Source: Endozoicomonas montiporae CL-33 (GTDB taxonomy: Bacteria; Pseudomonadota; Gammaproteobacteria; Pseudomonadales; Endozoicomonadaceae). Taken from it: DNA of 64,000 bases. The stretch covers positions 3,175,215 to 3,239,214 of the forward strand of contig NZ_CP013251.1 in assembly GCF_001583435.1 (NCBI RefSeq), in the 5' to 3' direction. A program made the translations under genes and the position numbers. The notes under the pieces were generated by a model. The model saw nothing but the letters and a program-made list of their open reading frames with translations. It was not told the DNA's origin and searched no databases. Of this stretch, positions 27,410 to 36,371 are shown piece by piece. Each line of letters opens with the position of its first letter. Position 1 is the stretch's first letter.

Positions 27410-28156
27410 ATGCTGTCAACTATTCGAATTATTCTGATTAACACCTTCCATCCCGGCAATATTGGCTCTGCCGCCCGGGCGATGAAAACCATGGGGTTGA
27501 GCGACCTGTGTCTGGTCACGCCACAACGTTACCCGGATGCGGAAGCCGATGCGATGGCCGCCGGAGCCATGGACGTTCTGGAAAACGCCCGTGTGTTTGC
27601 GTCGTTGGATGACGCCATTGCCGATTGTTCCTTAGTGATTGGCACCAGTGCCCGCTCACGCAACAGTGCCAGCAACCGTCCTATGCTGGAAGCCGAAGCC
27701 TGTGCCGAAGCTCTGTTGAAAGAATCGATGAACCAGCCGGTCGCCCTGGTGTTTGGTCAGGAAACCATGGGACTGACCAACGAAGAACTGGAAAAATGTC
27801 ACTTTCACACCTGCATTGATGCCAATCCGGATTATCCGGTACTGAATGTGGCCTCGGCGATCCAGATCCTCTGTTACGAACTGCGTAAGGCTTCGGTTCG
27901 TTTCGAACAGGCAAACATTCAGCCAAAGCAGGCCCACTACCCGCTTCAGGAAGAACTGGAACGATTCTACCTGCATCTGGAGCAAACCCTGACAGATATC
28001 GATTTTATTATTCAGCAACACCCTGGCAAAGTGATGAAAAGACTTCGTCGTCTGTTTAACCGCGCACGCCCGGAATCAAAAGAACTGAATATGTTGCGGG
28101 GTATTCTGTCCAGTGCCCAGAAAGCCAGTGTTGCAAAAGACAGCACTAATGATTGA
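27410..28156 (+). CDS. trmJ: tRNA (cytidine/uridine-2'-O)-methyltransferase TrmJ
   Basis: 248 residues from the ATG at 27410. SPOUT-superfamily methyltransferase with trefoil-knot motifs: NTFHPGNIGSAARAMKTMGL at the N-terminus, LVFGQETMGLTNEEL (motif 2) and YPVLNVASAIQILCYELRKA (motif 3). It methylates ribose at position 32 of several tRNAs using S-adenosylmethionine. Its last 8 bp overlap the start of the GNAT gene, so the two are probably translationally coupled. Confidence 0.94.
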   Translation: MLSTIRIILINTFHPGNIGSAARAMKTMGLSDLCLVTPQRYPDAEADAMAAGAMDVLENARVFASLDDAIADCSLVIGTSARSRNSASNRPMLEAEACAEALLKESMNQPVALVFGQETMGLTNEELEKCHFHTCIDANPDYPVLNVASAIQILCYELRKASVRFEQANIQPKQAHYPLQEELERFYLHLEQTLTDIDFIIQQHPGKVMKRLRRLFNRARPESKELNMLRGILSSAQKASVAKDSTND

Positions 28157-28592
28157 AGAACTGCAACCGGTTGCCTTTCCACTGGTCAACCGTTTTTTTA
28201 AAGCCAACGGCCACAAAGGCAAAGCCCGCTCCGACGAGCGGGTGTTTGTCGTCCGTCAGAAGGGTGAAATTATTGCAGCACTCAGAGCCTGTCCGCGCTC
28301 ACAGGGTTATTTACTGCGCAGCGTCTGGGTGGCGATATCAAGGCGAAAGAAAGGCTTCGGACTTAAGTTAACGAAAGACACCATTAACGCCTTATATCCC
28401 GCCAGTTGCTGGTGTTACCCTTATGAGCATCTGAAAGAATTTTACACTCTGGCTGGCTTCAGAGAGTTAACAACAGACAATGTACCCGATGATATCTCTA
28501 TCCCCTGGCAAAAATACCGAATTCATAATCAGCCATTTTTGCTGATGGGCATTAGTGATTCAGCTCATGAACCTTTCAAGCCTGAAGAATGA
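28149..28592 (+). CDS. GNAT-like N-acetyltransferase
   Basis: 147 residues from the ATG at 28149, inside the end of trmJ. The pattern fits a small GNAT fold: substrate-side ERVFVVRQKGEIIAALRACP, then LLRSVWVAISRRKKGFGLKL, corresponding to the acetyl-CoA loop (R-x-x-G-x-G/A-like, here RRKKGFG), and the C-terminal YEHLKEFYTLAGFRELTTDN with the typical FYxxxGF. Substrate unknown. It converges on and overlaps by 28 bp the glycosyltransferase gene. Confidence 0.75.
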   Translation: MIEELQPVAFPLVNRFFKANGHKGKARSDERVFVVRQKGEIIAALRACPRSQGYLLRSVWVAISRRKKGFGLKLTKDTINALYPASCWCYPYEHLKEFYTLAGFRELTTDNVPDDISIPWQKYRIHNQPFLLMGISDSAHEPFKPEE

Positions 28593-30055
28593 TCACGTTC
28601 TGACAGCCAGCGGTCTTTACTGATTTGCAGCTCACCCAGTTCACTGTCATCGTAAGATTCAAGCTCGCTAGAAGAGACTTTACCCCCCTGATCCCACGAA
28701 ATAGTGTTCATTCTGGTCAGTCCGCCCCACTCCGTCACACTGAGTGTCTCATCCGGGTTAATCTGTTTCAGGGGAGCATCAGGACTTCTATTTTCGAACA
28801 GATAATAATCTTTGCCAGAGAGTTCAAATACCTCATCCATGCGATTCAGCGTCCATGGTCCGGGACTATGAAGCGTAAGAACAAACCGGAGGTTTTCGGT
28901 ATTCTCACTGATCTGTTCCTGCCAGTCTTCACGATATAAACCCTGCTGCGTTGCAGGAACAGCACCGGTTACTTTTTGATAGAAATATCCGGGGAAGCGG
29001 GCCACATCGGCCAGCGAAACAAGGTTTTTATTGCCCTGCCCATGGGTACAGTAGCTTAACTCGCGGGGAGTCATTTTAAGACCTGATGGTGAAATAGCTA
29101 CAGCTCTTTTGCTCCAGCATGAATAGCCATCGGTCTCTCTTGACCAGACGACATAAGGCAGATCTTTAAACATAACGGCGTGACAGTATTGATCCAGTAG
29201 AATGTACTGAATCTGATGGCTATCAGGTAAGGATGCAAACAGATCATTGTTATAACCTGACTTCCAGCCTTCAGCTAATATAATGCCGTTCAGTGCATAC
29301 AACTCATCAAATTTCGAAGGAGGATCGGACACCCCGGCTGCTTTCGTATCACTGTCTACATAAACACCACCGGATATCTGTGCCGCTGACCGGAGAAAGT
29401 CAGCCGCTGCTGCAAAGTTACGCCGCCCCACAAGCTTTTCCCGATAATAGTCCAGAAGAGTTTTTTTGAAAGGTTCTGCTTCGTAAACGCCTGCACGCAG
29501 AACGGGAGCCTTTTCAGCGGCATCAGTGACTACGGCTGCATTCAAGTTTTTCAGATAAGGCAGGTTATAACGCTCATGGAACCGGTCGTAACACTGTTTG
29601 TTAACGTTATCGAGCTGGCTGAATAACAACCAGTCTTCACAAACCTTTATTTTGCGCAGTGAAATATCTTTTTTCTCTGATTCACAACACAACGGGGAAC
29701 TATGCGTTTCCAGTGCCAGACCTTTGAAGCAAGAACCCTCACCGAGTGCGAGCTGACAGCACGCTCTATGCCAGATAATAGGTTTGTTTACCCAAACATT
29801 GACCTGCCAGCCGCTGGCCGCAAACTGTTTTGAGAAAGACAACATATTGGCAAAGCGATCATCAGGAATTTTGCCTCCATTCATCTTACCCAGCCAAATT
29901 GTGTTTACCTTTCTGGGCACAGCAAAAGGCGCGAAACCTTTTGATTTGCCATCTTTCCCGGTAACAGCATATTTAAAATCAGATGGTTCACGATAGCTGG
30001 GTACATCGGTGCTATTTCGCTTGTTATGAGCAGAAACTGACGGATCCATCATCAT
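28565..30055 (-). CDS. DXD glycosyltransferase, TcdA/TcdB (GT44)-like, effector candidate
   Basis: 496 residues from the ATG at 30055, preceded by AGGGAAG; no signal peptide. The N-terminal block VPRKVNTIWLGKMNGGKIPD resembles the PKKIHFIWIG start of large-clostridial-toxin type and related bacterial effector glycosyltransferases, followed by SGWQVNVWVNKP. ISGGVYVDSDTKA supplies the DXD metal/UDP-sugar motif (D234, D236), preceded by AADFLRSAAQ, equivalent to the SDILRY helix. The C-terminal 120 residues are acidic and unassigned. Known GT44 enzymes glycosylate host GTPases or other host proteins. Host targeting is inference from family and context. No sugar-nucleotide or LPS genes adjoin it, which argues against a cell-wall role. 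Confidence 0.75.
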   Translation of the reverse strand: MMMDPSVSAHNKRNSTDVPSYREPSDFKYAVTGKDGKSKGFAPFAVPRKVNTIWLGKMNGGKIPDDRFANMLSFSKQFAASGWQVNVWVNKPIIWHRACCQLALGEGSCFKGLALETHSSPLCCESEKKDISLRKIKVCEDWLLFSQLDNVNKQCYDRFHERYNLPYLKNLNAAVVTDAAEKAPVLRAGVYEAEPFKKTLLDYYREKLVGRRNFAAAADFLRSAAQISGGVYVDSDTKAAGVSDPPSKFDELYALNGIILAEGWKSGYNNDLFASLPDSHQIQYILLDQYCHAVMFKDLPYVVWSRETDGYSCWSKRAVAISPSGLKMTPRELSYCTHGQGNKNLVSLADVARFPGYFYQKVTGAVPATQQGLYREDWQEQISENTENLRFVLTLHSPGPWTLNRMDEVFELSGKDYYLFENRSPDAPLKQINPDETLSVTEWGGLTRMNTISWDQGGKVSSSELESYDDSELGELQISKDRWLSERDHSSGLKGS

Positions 30056-30150
30056 TATCTTCCCTGATAGTGATAGCAAGTGCTTCTAATCATAACCTCT
30101 TGCTAAAATCGTATTTTGTGACAAGAACTTTCAAAAGTATGCATCTTTTC

Positions 30151-30228
30151 AGAAGCGGTTCATGATCTTGAGACCGTAATAAACTCAACAAGTTCCAAGT
30201 GGCTAAAACTGCTATCAGATGAACCGCT
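30151..30228. repeat. Short palindromic repeat, copy 2
   Basis: AGCGGTTCAT (30154-30163) and ATGAACCGCT (30219-30228) are a perfect 10-bp inverted repeat. The left arm AGAAGCGGTTCATGATCTTG closely matches the element at 27174. It lies immediately beyond the yceH stop codon. Confidence 0.7.
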
Positions 30229-30230
30229 AA

Positions 30231-30851
30231 CTAAGATTCAACCAATCTGTTCAGACGCTCAATTTCTGCCTTAAGTACCATCACTTCATGCTCAAGCTCT
30301 TGAATACGTTTTTTGTCATCCGCAACAGCCTCCACAGCACTGACAGGCACCTCAATATCGCCCGAAAACAGATGCGCAAACCGCGACTCCCGCTTGCCGG
30401 GTTCTTTGGGTAGTTGCTTAACCCACTCTTTTTCCGCCATATCCTGCAGGACAGCTTCAACCTGTGACACATCGGAGAATTGAGCTAGACGACCGGTACG
30501 GCTGCGAATTTCACCCGGTGTCTGGGCACCGCGCAGCAGCATGACGCAGATAATCGCCCGCTCCTGCCCGGAACACTTCAGGTCACTGAACAGGGTATTG
30601 CAGAAACGGTGACGGTACTTGGAGGTACGGGAGCCGCCTTCCTCACTGACCAACCGTTCTTTAATCAGATCGTCCAGCGTGCTTTTTACCTCGGCAGCCG
30701 TCAAAGACAACACCGGATCCCTGTTACTTTTCTGATTGCAGGCATTCAGCAGGGAATTCAGTGTCAGAGGGTAAAGATCAGGCGTTGTGCTTTCTTTTTC
30801 CAGAAGGCAACCAATCACCCGGGCTTCATTCAGTGTCAGATGCAAATCCAC
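30231..30851 (-). CDS. yceH: YceH-family protein (DUF480, UPF0502)
   Basis: 206 residues. LTLNEARVIGCLLEKESTTPDLYPLTLNS is the hallmark N-terminus, and NACNQKSNRDPV and MLLRGAQTPGEIRSRTGRL are typical blocks of this two-winged-helix family. The C-terminus is a short coiled coil (RIQELEHEVMVLKAEIERLN). The role is unknown; the winged-helix fold suggests nucleic-acid binding. Its upstream region carries an 11-bp tandem array that may affect transcription. Confidence 0.9.
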   Translation of the reverse strand: MDLHLTLNEARVIGCLLEKESTTPDLYPLTLNSLLNACNQKSNRDPVLSLTAAEVKSTLDDLIKERLVSEEGGSRTSKYRHRFCNTLFSDLKCSGQERAIICVMLLRGAQTPGEIRSRTGRLAQFSDVSQVEAVLQDMAEKEWVKQLPKEPGKRESRFAHLFSGDIEVPVSAVEAVADDKKRIQELEHEVMVLKAEIERLNRLVES

Positions 30852-30882
30852 AATAAAATTCCTGAACAGTGGTCTGTCGATG

Positions 30883-30959
30883 CTATATCGGTGCTGTATC
30901 GGTACTATATCGGTACTATATCGGTACTATGTCGGTACTATGCCGGTACTATGTCGAAA
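30883..30959. repeat. Tandem array of seven 11-bp units upstream of yceH
   Basis: Units are CTATATCGGTG, CTGTATCGGTA, CTATATCGGTA (twice), CTATGTCGGTA, CTATGCCGGTA and CTATGTCGAAA. The period is close to one helical turn, so the CGGTAC motif recurs on one face of the DNA. It begins about 31 bp upstream of the yceH start codon and could be a multi-site operator or a slippage tract. Confidence 0.9.
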
Positions 30960-31007
30960 GGTATAGCAGGTTGGAAATGATTTACATCAATAATAGAGGT
31001 CAATAGG

Positions 31008-32441
31008 TTATACCAGCTCCCAACCATCATCCGGACGTGAGGTGGCTGGTTTACCACCAGCCAGTTGATTGAGGTAAGCCTTGTCATGTACAAAACCACC
31101 ACGGGCAATGGTGAGCCTGGCAAAATTATCGTATATGTCATCGTAGGAGCAAAAGCGCACAGCCTGTCCCGCAGACTTCACAGCCGTTGCATCGCCTGAA
31201 GTCGATGGCATATCAGTGCTGCCAAACGCTTCACCGTAGGGGTCATAAGTTAAAAAACCCTCTACCTTTTTGCCTTCCCTGACAATGGAAGCGGGTCCCA
31301 AAACAGCAACAGCGTGATCCGTAGGTGTGCCGGACGTCGCATTCAGTTTACCCTGCCAGTCGCCACGGGTACCCAAAATGACCGGTATACCCTGCTTAAT
31401 GTTGCAAATGATCAAATCCTTGTTCAGTTCGCTTTTCAGATCATCGCCACGCACATCAAAAAGCTCCTGACTGTCAGACTGTTTAAACGCGGAACCTGGT
31501 GATTTGAGTTCCGGCATCGGTGGCAGGAGATTGAAAGCCAGAGACATATCAATGCGATCGATTAAACAACCGGATTTTTTGTTGCTGGTCAGCAGTCGTA
31601 ATAACCCCTCAAGGTGATCACCGCCTTCCGAAAGCTCTGATTTCATCCTGGCGACATTAGCACTCTGCTCCAAAAGAAAAGCATGACACGCTTTTTCTAT
31701 ATAACCTGCCCAGCGAGCGCCGGAAGCATTGCCAAAGGAGTAATAGTCTTTGCCATTCTGGTCTACGGGGCGATCACTGGATACCAGCACTTTAACAATA
31801 CGTTCAGCCAGCGACGGGTCATTCAGGCTAACCCCGACAAACCCTCCGGGGTAAAGCCGGATTATTTGCTGTAACAGCGGTTTACCCAAAGGGGATGCAG
31901 CATAGCCAGCCAATGCACCCAATAGAAAACAGGTATGTCGCCGATCCAGTTGAGCAATATCAGAGGGTTCAGGAACACCATCGTTAAAAAGAACCGCCTT
32001 TTCCTGATGGGCAAACCCCTCGGTAGCGTCAGCCATATTACCGAGCAGGCTCTGATCTGGCACAAACATATCGACCTGATTGTCATACAGCTGCTCTTTC
32101 CACTCCGAAGCTGGAAAACGTGCCTGTTTCCATTCTGGCACCGGTTGCGGATCGGCAATACGCGACGGTGTCATAAGCGCTTTAGCCTTGCCAAAGGTAC
32201 GCAAAAGCCTTTTGCCTATTGCCTGTTGAAAACGTGAAATTTTTCCCTGGTAAGGTTTCAAGCTTAAGCGCATTTCAGGCTCATGCTTTTCAACACTGTG
32301 CAGGCCAAACCGGGCTTTGAAACGGTTATGCAACTCAGGGTTTGCAGCACTGCCAGTGTCCTGAGAATCAGAAACCACAAAAGAGTCCGGCAAACCCTGA
32401 GAATGACTTGTCCGGTTATCGGGGGAAAGAGGATCAGACAT
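31008..32441 (-). CDS. Papain/calpain-like cysteine protease candidate, possible effector
   Basis: 477 residues from the ATG at 32441; a GTG at 32453 is the alternative. No signal peptide. A papain-like triad can be proposed. Cys171 starts a helix (RRHTCFLLGALAGYAAS) like the calpain active-site helix, His376 lies in TPTDHAVAVLGPAS (compare calpain GHAYSV), and Asp400 in LTYDPYGEAFGS (compare the Asn of RNPWG). The His-to-Asp spacing of 24 equals the His-Asn spacing in calpains. GIPVILGTRGDWQGKL before the His is calpain-like too. The N-terminal 130 residues are basic and unassigned. Protease identity is motif-based inference. It lies downstream of a small membrane protein gene on the same strand and near the GT44-like gene. 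Confidence 0.6.
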   Translation of the reverse strand: MSDPLSPDNRTSHSQGLPDSFVVSDSQDTGSAANPELHNRFKARFGLHSVEKHEPEMRLSLKPYQGKISRFQQAIGKRLLRTFGKAKALMTPSRIADPQPVPEWKQARFPASEWKEQLYDNQVDMFVPDQSLLGNMADATEGFAHQEKAVLFNDGVPEPSDIAQLDRRHTCFLLGALAGYAASPLGKPLLQQIIRLYPGGFVGVSLNDPSLAERIVKVLVSSDRPVDQNGKDYYSFGNASGARWAGYIEKACHAFLLEQSANVARMKSELSEGGDHLEGLLRLLTSNKKSGCLIDRIDMSLAFNLLPPMPELKSPGSAFKQSDSQELFDVRGDDLKSELNKDLIICNIKQGIPVILGTRGDWQGKLNATSGTPTDHAVAVLGPASIVREGKKVEGFLTYDPYGEAFGSTDMPSTSGDATAVKSAGQAVRFCSYDDIYDNFARLTIARGGFVHDKAYLNQLAGGKPATSRPDDGWELV

Positions 32442-32532
32442 AAGCGCAGCCACTAATGATCGTTTTAAAGTGATCGCCTTAAAGCGATTATCGACGGCGA
32501 ACTGAACTTTTACAGACAGAGGTCAAACCGGG

Positions 32533-32982
32533 TTAGTTTGTCGAATCAGTTTCGTCTGACGGGTCTCGACGATTGCAGCAGGTAAAATAGTAGTTTCTGC
32601 CCAGATAGATAATATGCAACGATGCAGCCAGCGGCAGCAGGTATAGAAATGCCCAGACTTCAAACAACTTCTCGATGGCATCCGCATAATAAAGAATCGC
32701 AATGGACGACAACATGCCCATCAACGACAGCAGGCGAATTTTACCATCACAAATGGTATTCGATTTCGGATTACAGATTTTGTAGCACAGGGCCAGCAGA
32801 GCAAAGAGACCAATGATACCGCCCACAACCATCATCACCATGGTGATGGCCTGAAACTCGCCACTCAGCGCAGACAATATCCAGAAAGGTATAAAAGCAA
32901 TACCAATAATCAGGTAACAGAGGGATGGTCCGTAACAGATCATCAACTCGAGCATTAACAGTAATTTACCGATTGGCTTCAT
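32533..32982 (-). CDS. Small inner-membrane protein, unknown
   Basis: 149 residues with about four hydrophobic segments (MICYGPSLCYLIIGIAFIPFW; AITMVMMVVGGIIGLFALLAL; LLSLMGMLSSIAILYYADAI; AFLYLLPLAASLHIIYLG) and a short Cys-containing tail (YFTCCNRRDPSDET). No family recognised. It is encoded upstream of the cysteine-protease candidate on the same strand with a gap of about 90 bp. Whether the two act together is unknown. Confidence 0.6.
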   Translation of the reverse strand: MKPIGKLLLMLELMICYGPSLCYLIIGIAFIPFWILSALSGEFQAITMVMMVVGGIIGLFALLALCYKICNPKSNTICDGKIRLLSLMGMLSSIAILYYADAIEKLFEVWAFLYLLPLAASLHIIYLGRNYYFTCCNRRDPSDETDSTN

Positions 32983-33181
32983 GTATCAGTCAACATCTCT
33001 TCAATGGTTGACGCACCCGGATCTGCTCCAAACTACAGCTTTCCCAAGCCGTAGCCCTTCCAAAACCATAGAAAGGCGCGTTCTATTTTTATCACATCCT
33101 GCATCAACTCAGATACATCTCAGCCTCTGATCAAACAGAAATACAATCTTTATAACAAAAATGACAAAAGTAACACTTCCT

Positions 33182-34015
33182 TTAATCGTTATGTCTTTTG
33201 CTTTGCTGCCAGTAATCTTCCATCTCTTCCAGTGTCAGCTGCTGAAATTCCAGTTCTTCAGTCTGCGCCAGTGATTCCATGGTACGGAATCGCTGCTCAA
33301 ATTTCCCTGTGGCTTGCCGCAGCGCCAGTTCAGGATCTACCTGCAAATGACGACCTAGATTGACGCAAGCGAACAGCAGATCACCAAATTCTTCAGCCAC
33401 TCGCTCCTGACTTTCGGTTTCAGCTTCCTGAAGTTCGGCAAGCTCTTCCTGTATTTTGTCGTACACCGGTGAGCAGTCCGGCCAGTCGAACCCGGTTTTC
33501 GCAGCCGCTTTCTGGATTTTTTTAGCTCGTTCCATGGCTGGCAGTGCTGCGGGCAGCTTATCGGGCATCGCAGAAAGCGGTCCGGACTTTACAGCTGCCT
33601 TTTCCTGCTGTTTGATCTGCCCCCAGCGCTCGGTCACCTGCTCCGGTGTTGTAGTTTCGTCTCCGGTACGCTCAGAGTGCAGATGCCCGTCAGGAAACAC
33701 ATGGGGATGACGGCGAACCATTTTACTGACCAGACCATGCACCACATCAGACAGATCGAACAAAGACTCTTCCTGTGCCATTCGGGCATGAAAGATCACC
33801 TGAAACAGCAAGTCACCCAATTCTTCTTTCAGGTTTTCATGATCTTTGCTGGCAATGGCTTCCAGCACTTCACAGGTTTCTTCCAGAGTGTAGGGCGCAA
33901 TGGTGTCAAAGCTTTGCTTCAGATCCCAGGGGCAGCCCGTCACCGGGTCCCGAAGACGGTTCATCAAATACACCAGATCGTCGTAACTGAATCGTCTGTC
34001 AGAACCCTGTGTCAT
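33182..34015 (-). CDS. mazG: Nucleoside triphosphate pyrophosphohydrolase MazG
   Basis: 277 residues with two MazG domains. The first has CPWDLKQSFDTIAPYTLEET and EELGDLLFQVIFHARMAQEE, carrying the EExxE and E/D metal ligands; the second has IQEELAELQEAETESQERVA and EEFGDLLFACVNLGRHLQVD. It hydrolyses NTPs to NMPs and in E. coli lowers ppGpp-related stress signalling. It starts 3 bp after the relA stop, an arrangement shared with Pseudomonas and E. coli, so relA and mazG are co-transcribed. Confidence 0.96.
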   Translation of the reverse strand: MTQGSDRRFSYDDLVYLMNRLRDPVTGCPWDLKQSFDTIAPYTLEETCEVLEAIASKDHENLKEELGDLLFQVIFHARMAQEESLFDLSDVVHGLVSKMVRRHPHVFPDGHLHSERTGDETTTPEQVTERWGQIKQQEKAAVKSGPLSAMPDKLPAALPAMERAKKIQKAAAKTGFDWPDCSPVYDKIQEELAELQEAETESQERVAEEFGDLLFACVNLGRHLQVDPELALRQATGKFEQRFRTMESLAQTEELEFQQLTLEEMEDYWQQSKRHND

Positions 34016-34018
34016 GGC

Positions 34019-36271
34019 TTACTTTCCTCTCGCTTCTTTACGGTAACGCACCGCTTCAATGACATTAGGCAGTTTATCCACCTTGGCTAACACCACGCCC
34101 AGTTGTTGCAGGCTATTCACTTCCAGCAGCAGTCGCATCGTTGCCATATTGTCTTCCTTGCTGGTGCGGGTGCTGACTTCCAACACGTTCACTTTTTCAT
34201 TGGCGAGTACAACGGTAATGTCCCTTAACAGCCCCGACCGGTCATAGGCCAGAATCTGCACTTCCACCGGGTAAGCGTACTCGGGAGAGTGACCCCAGTT
34301 GACCTCAATCAGACGTTCCGGCTCCTGATTCTGCAGAATCAGCGCATTGTTACAATCCTGACGATGGATACTGACACCGCGACCGGTCGTGATGTAACCG
34401 ATGATGGCATCACCCGGCACAGGCTGGCAGCAACCGGCCATCTGCGTTAACAGGTTACCAACGCCATCAATGTTAATGGTGCTGTCGGAGGTTTTTTCCT
34501 GCCTTGGTTTGGTGCGAATCTCAAAGTCTTTCTCTTCTTCCGGCGACAACTCGCGCTGCGCCAGCGTAGTGATCTGTGCCATCCGATAGTCACCGGCACC
34601 AATAGCCGCGTACATATCATCCAGACTTTCAAACGGTGTTTGCTTCAACAAGGGTTGAAGGTCAACAGCGGTCAGAGCCAGACGCTTCAGCTCGGCATCC
34701 AGCTGGCTGCGACCATCGATCAGGTTGGACTCCCGATCCTGCTTTTTGAGCCAGCTGGTAATTTTGGCACGTGCCCGGTTGGTGGTGACATAACCCAGAT
34801 CCGGGTTCAGCCAGTCACGACTCGGGTGAGCGTTGGAAGCGGTAAGGATCTCCACCTGATCCCCTGTTTTCAGGGTGTGATTCAGGGGAACAATGCGCCC
34901 GCCCACTTTGGCACCACGACACTTAAGACCCACTTCCGAGTGAATACGGAAGGCAAAGTCCACCGGTGTCGCGCCCACCGACAAATCCACCACATGACCA
35001 TTGCGGGTGAAGACATAAATCCGGTCCGGCTCAATATCGGTGCGCCACTCTTCTGCAATACCACTCAGGTCGCCCAGTTCTTCATGCCACTCCATAACCT
35101 GACGCAGCCAGGCCAGCTTTTCTTCGTAACTGTCGCTTTTGGCATTAACGTCAGTGCCCTTATATTTCCAGTGAGCACACACACCCAGCTCGGCTTCTTC
35201 GTGCATATCCTCGGTGCGAATCTGCACTTCGAGTGTTTTGCCATTCGGACCAAACACCGCCGTGTGCAACGAGCGATAACCATTTTCCTTGGGGGTTGCG
35301 ATGTAATCATCAAACTCCTGGGGGATATGGTTAAACAAGGAATGCACCACACCCAGAGCGGCATAACAGTCCCGCACCTGATGGGTAATGATCCGGAAAG
35401 CCCGGATATCAAACAGTTCGCGGAAGTCGAGCCCTTTGCGCTTCATTTTGCGCCAGATACTGTAGATGTGCTTGGCACGACCATAGATTTCACACTCTAT
35501 GTCCGCCTCTTTCATGGCTTCCTGCAGCTGCTCAACCACATTGTCGATGTACTCCTGTCTGTCCAGACGTTTTTCATCCAGCAGACGGGCAATCTTCTTG
35601 TAGTCCTGAGGCTTCAGATAGCGGAAAGACAGGTCTTCCAGCTCCCATTTGATGTAACCAATGCCCAGACGGTGCGCCAGCGGTGCATAGATTTCAAATA
35701 CTTCACGGGCCACGCGCTGACGTTTTTCCTTGTCCGCATCCCGCAGGGCACGAATAGCACAGGTACGCTCGGCCAGTTTGATCAATGCAACCCGCACATC
35801 ATCAATAATGGACACCAGCATCTTGCGGACTTTTTCCAGCTGATCCTGGGACTGATCCAGCACCTGTGTTCGTGCAGGATTCAGCAACGTACTGATGGCA
35901 GCCATTCCCTGAACAGACTTGATAAGGGCGGCAACCGTTGTGCCAAAGTGCTCTTCAACCGTTTTCAGTGCCAGCTTTCGCTCACGCACCGCCCGGTAAA
36001 GCGCTGCAGCGACCAGACAGTCCGGGTCAACTTTCAGCTCGGCCAGGATTTCGATCATTTCCAGACCGGTTCGATAAGCGCCCGGCCCCGTTGGCCATAC
36101 GGTATCGGCCTGCAAACGCGCCTGCTCTTCGGCAGTACGGCTCATTTCGCAGGCTTCCCGAAGACGTGCGGTATCGTTGATACCATGGGCATCGGCCAGA
36201 CGTCTTAACCAGACATCCAGATCGACAGACCCATCGTACCGGGTTGGGTGATCTTCTCTTACCTTGACCAT
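34019..36271 (-). CDS. relA: GTP pyrophosphokinase RelA
   Basis: 750 residues. N-terminal pseudo-hydrolase domain lacks the HD motif expected in SpoT (AALYRAVRERKLALKTVEEH), so it is the synthetase-only RelA. Synthetase region: RAKHIYSIWRKMKRKGLDFR, ELFDIRAFRIIT, and TPKENGYRSLHTAVFGPNGK. Then TGS (DRIYVFTRNGHVVDLSVGAT), a Cys/His zinc-type segment (AGCCQPVPGDAIIGYITTGR) and a C-terminal ACT domain. It makes (p)ppGpp on starved ribosomes. The upstream neighbour rlmD, normally intact in Pseudomonas, is here only a remnant. Confidence 0.97.
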   Translation of the reverse strand: MVKVREDHPTRYDGSVDLDVWLRRLADAHGINDTARLREACEMSRTAEEQARLQADTVWPTGPGAYRTGLEMIEILAELKVDPDCLVAAALYRAVRERKLALKTVEEHFGTTVAALIKSVQGMAAISTLLNPARTQVLDQSQDQLEKVRKMLVSIIDDVRVALIKLAERTCAIRALRDADKEKRQRVAREVFEIYAPLAHRLGIGYIKWELEDLSFRYLKPQDYKKIARLLDEKRLDRQEYIDNVVEQLQEAMKEADIECEIYGRAKHIYSIWRKMKRKGLDFRELFDIRAFRIITHQVRDCYAALGVVHSLFNHIPQEFDDYIATPKENGYRSLHTAVFGPNGKTLEVQIRTEDMHEEAELGVCAHWKYKGTDVNAKSDSYEEKLAWLRQVMEWHEELGDLSGIAEEWRTDIEPDRIYVFTRNGHVVDLSVGATPVDFAFRIHSEVGLKCRGAKVGGRIVPLNHTLKTGDQVEILTASNAHPSRDWLNPDLGYVTTNRARAKITSWLKKQDRESNLIDGRSQLDAELKRLALTAVDLQPLLKQTPFESLDDMYAAIGAGDYRMAQITTLAQRELSPEEEKDFEIRTKPRQEKTSDSTINIDGVGNLLTQMAGCCQPVPGDAIIGYITTGRGVSIHRQDCNNALILQNQEPERLIEVNWGHSPEYAYPVEVQILAYDRSGLLRDITVVLANEKVNVLEVSTRTSKEDNMATMRLLLEVNSLQQLGVVLAKVDKLPNVIEAVRYRKEARGK

Positions 36272-36371
36272 ATCAGTCTTTCCATATCCGATGCGCCGGG
36301 GTGTTCTCCGGCGGGCAGATAACTGCCTTCAATTACTCTTTCATTCTGATCTGAGATCATGCTGTGAGCCC

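Noticed and set aside
30883..30959. Possible CRISPR array
   Set aside because: Units are 11 bp, contiguous, without spacers; no cas genes nearby.
34640..36208. Plus-strand frame of 522 codons over relA
   Set aside because: Antisense shadow of relA with no ribosome site and no recognisable motif.
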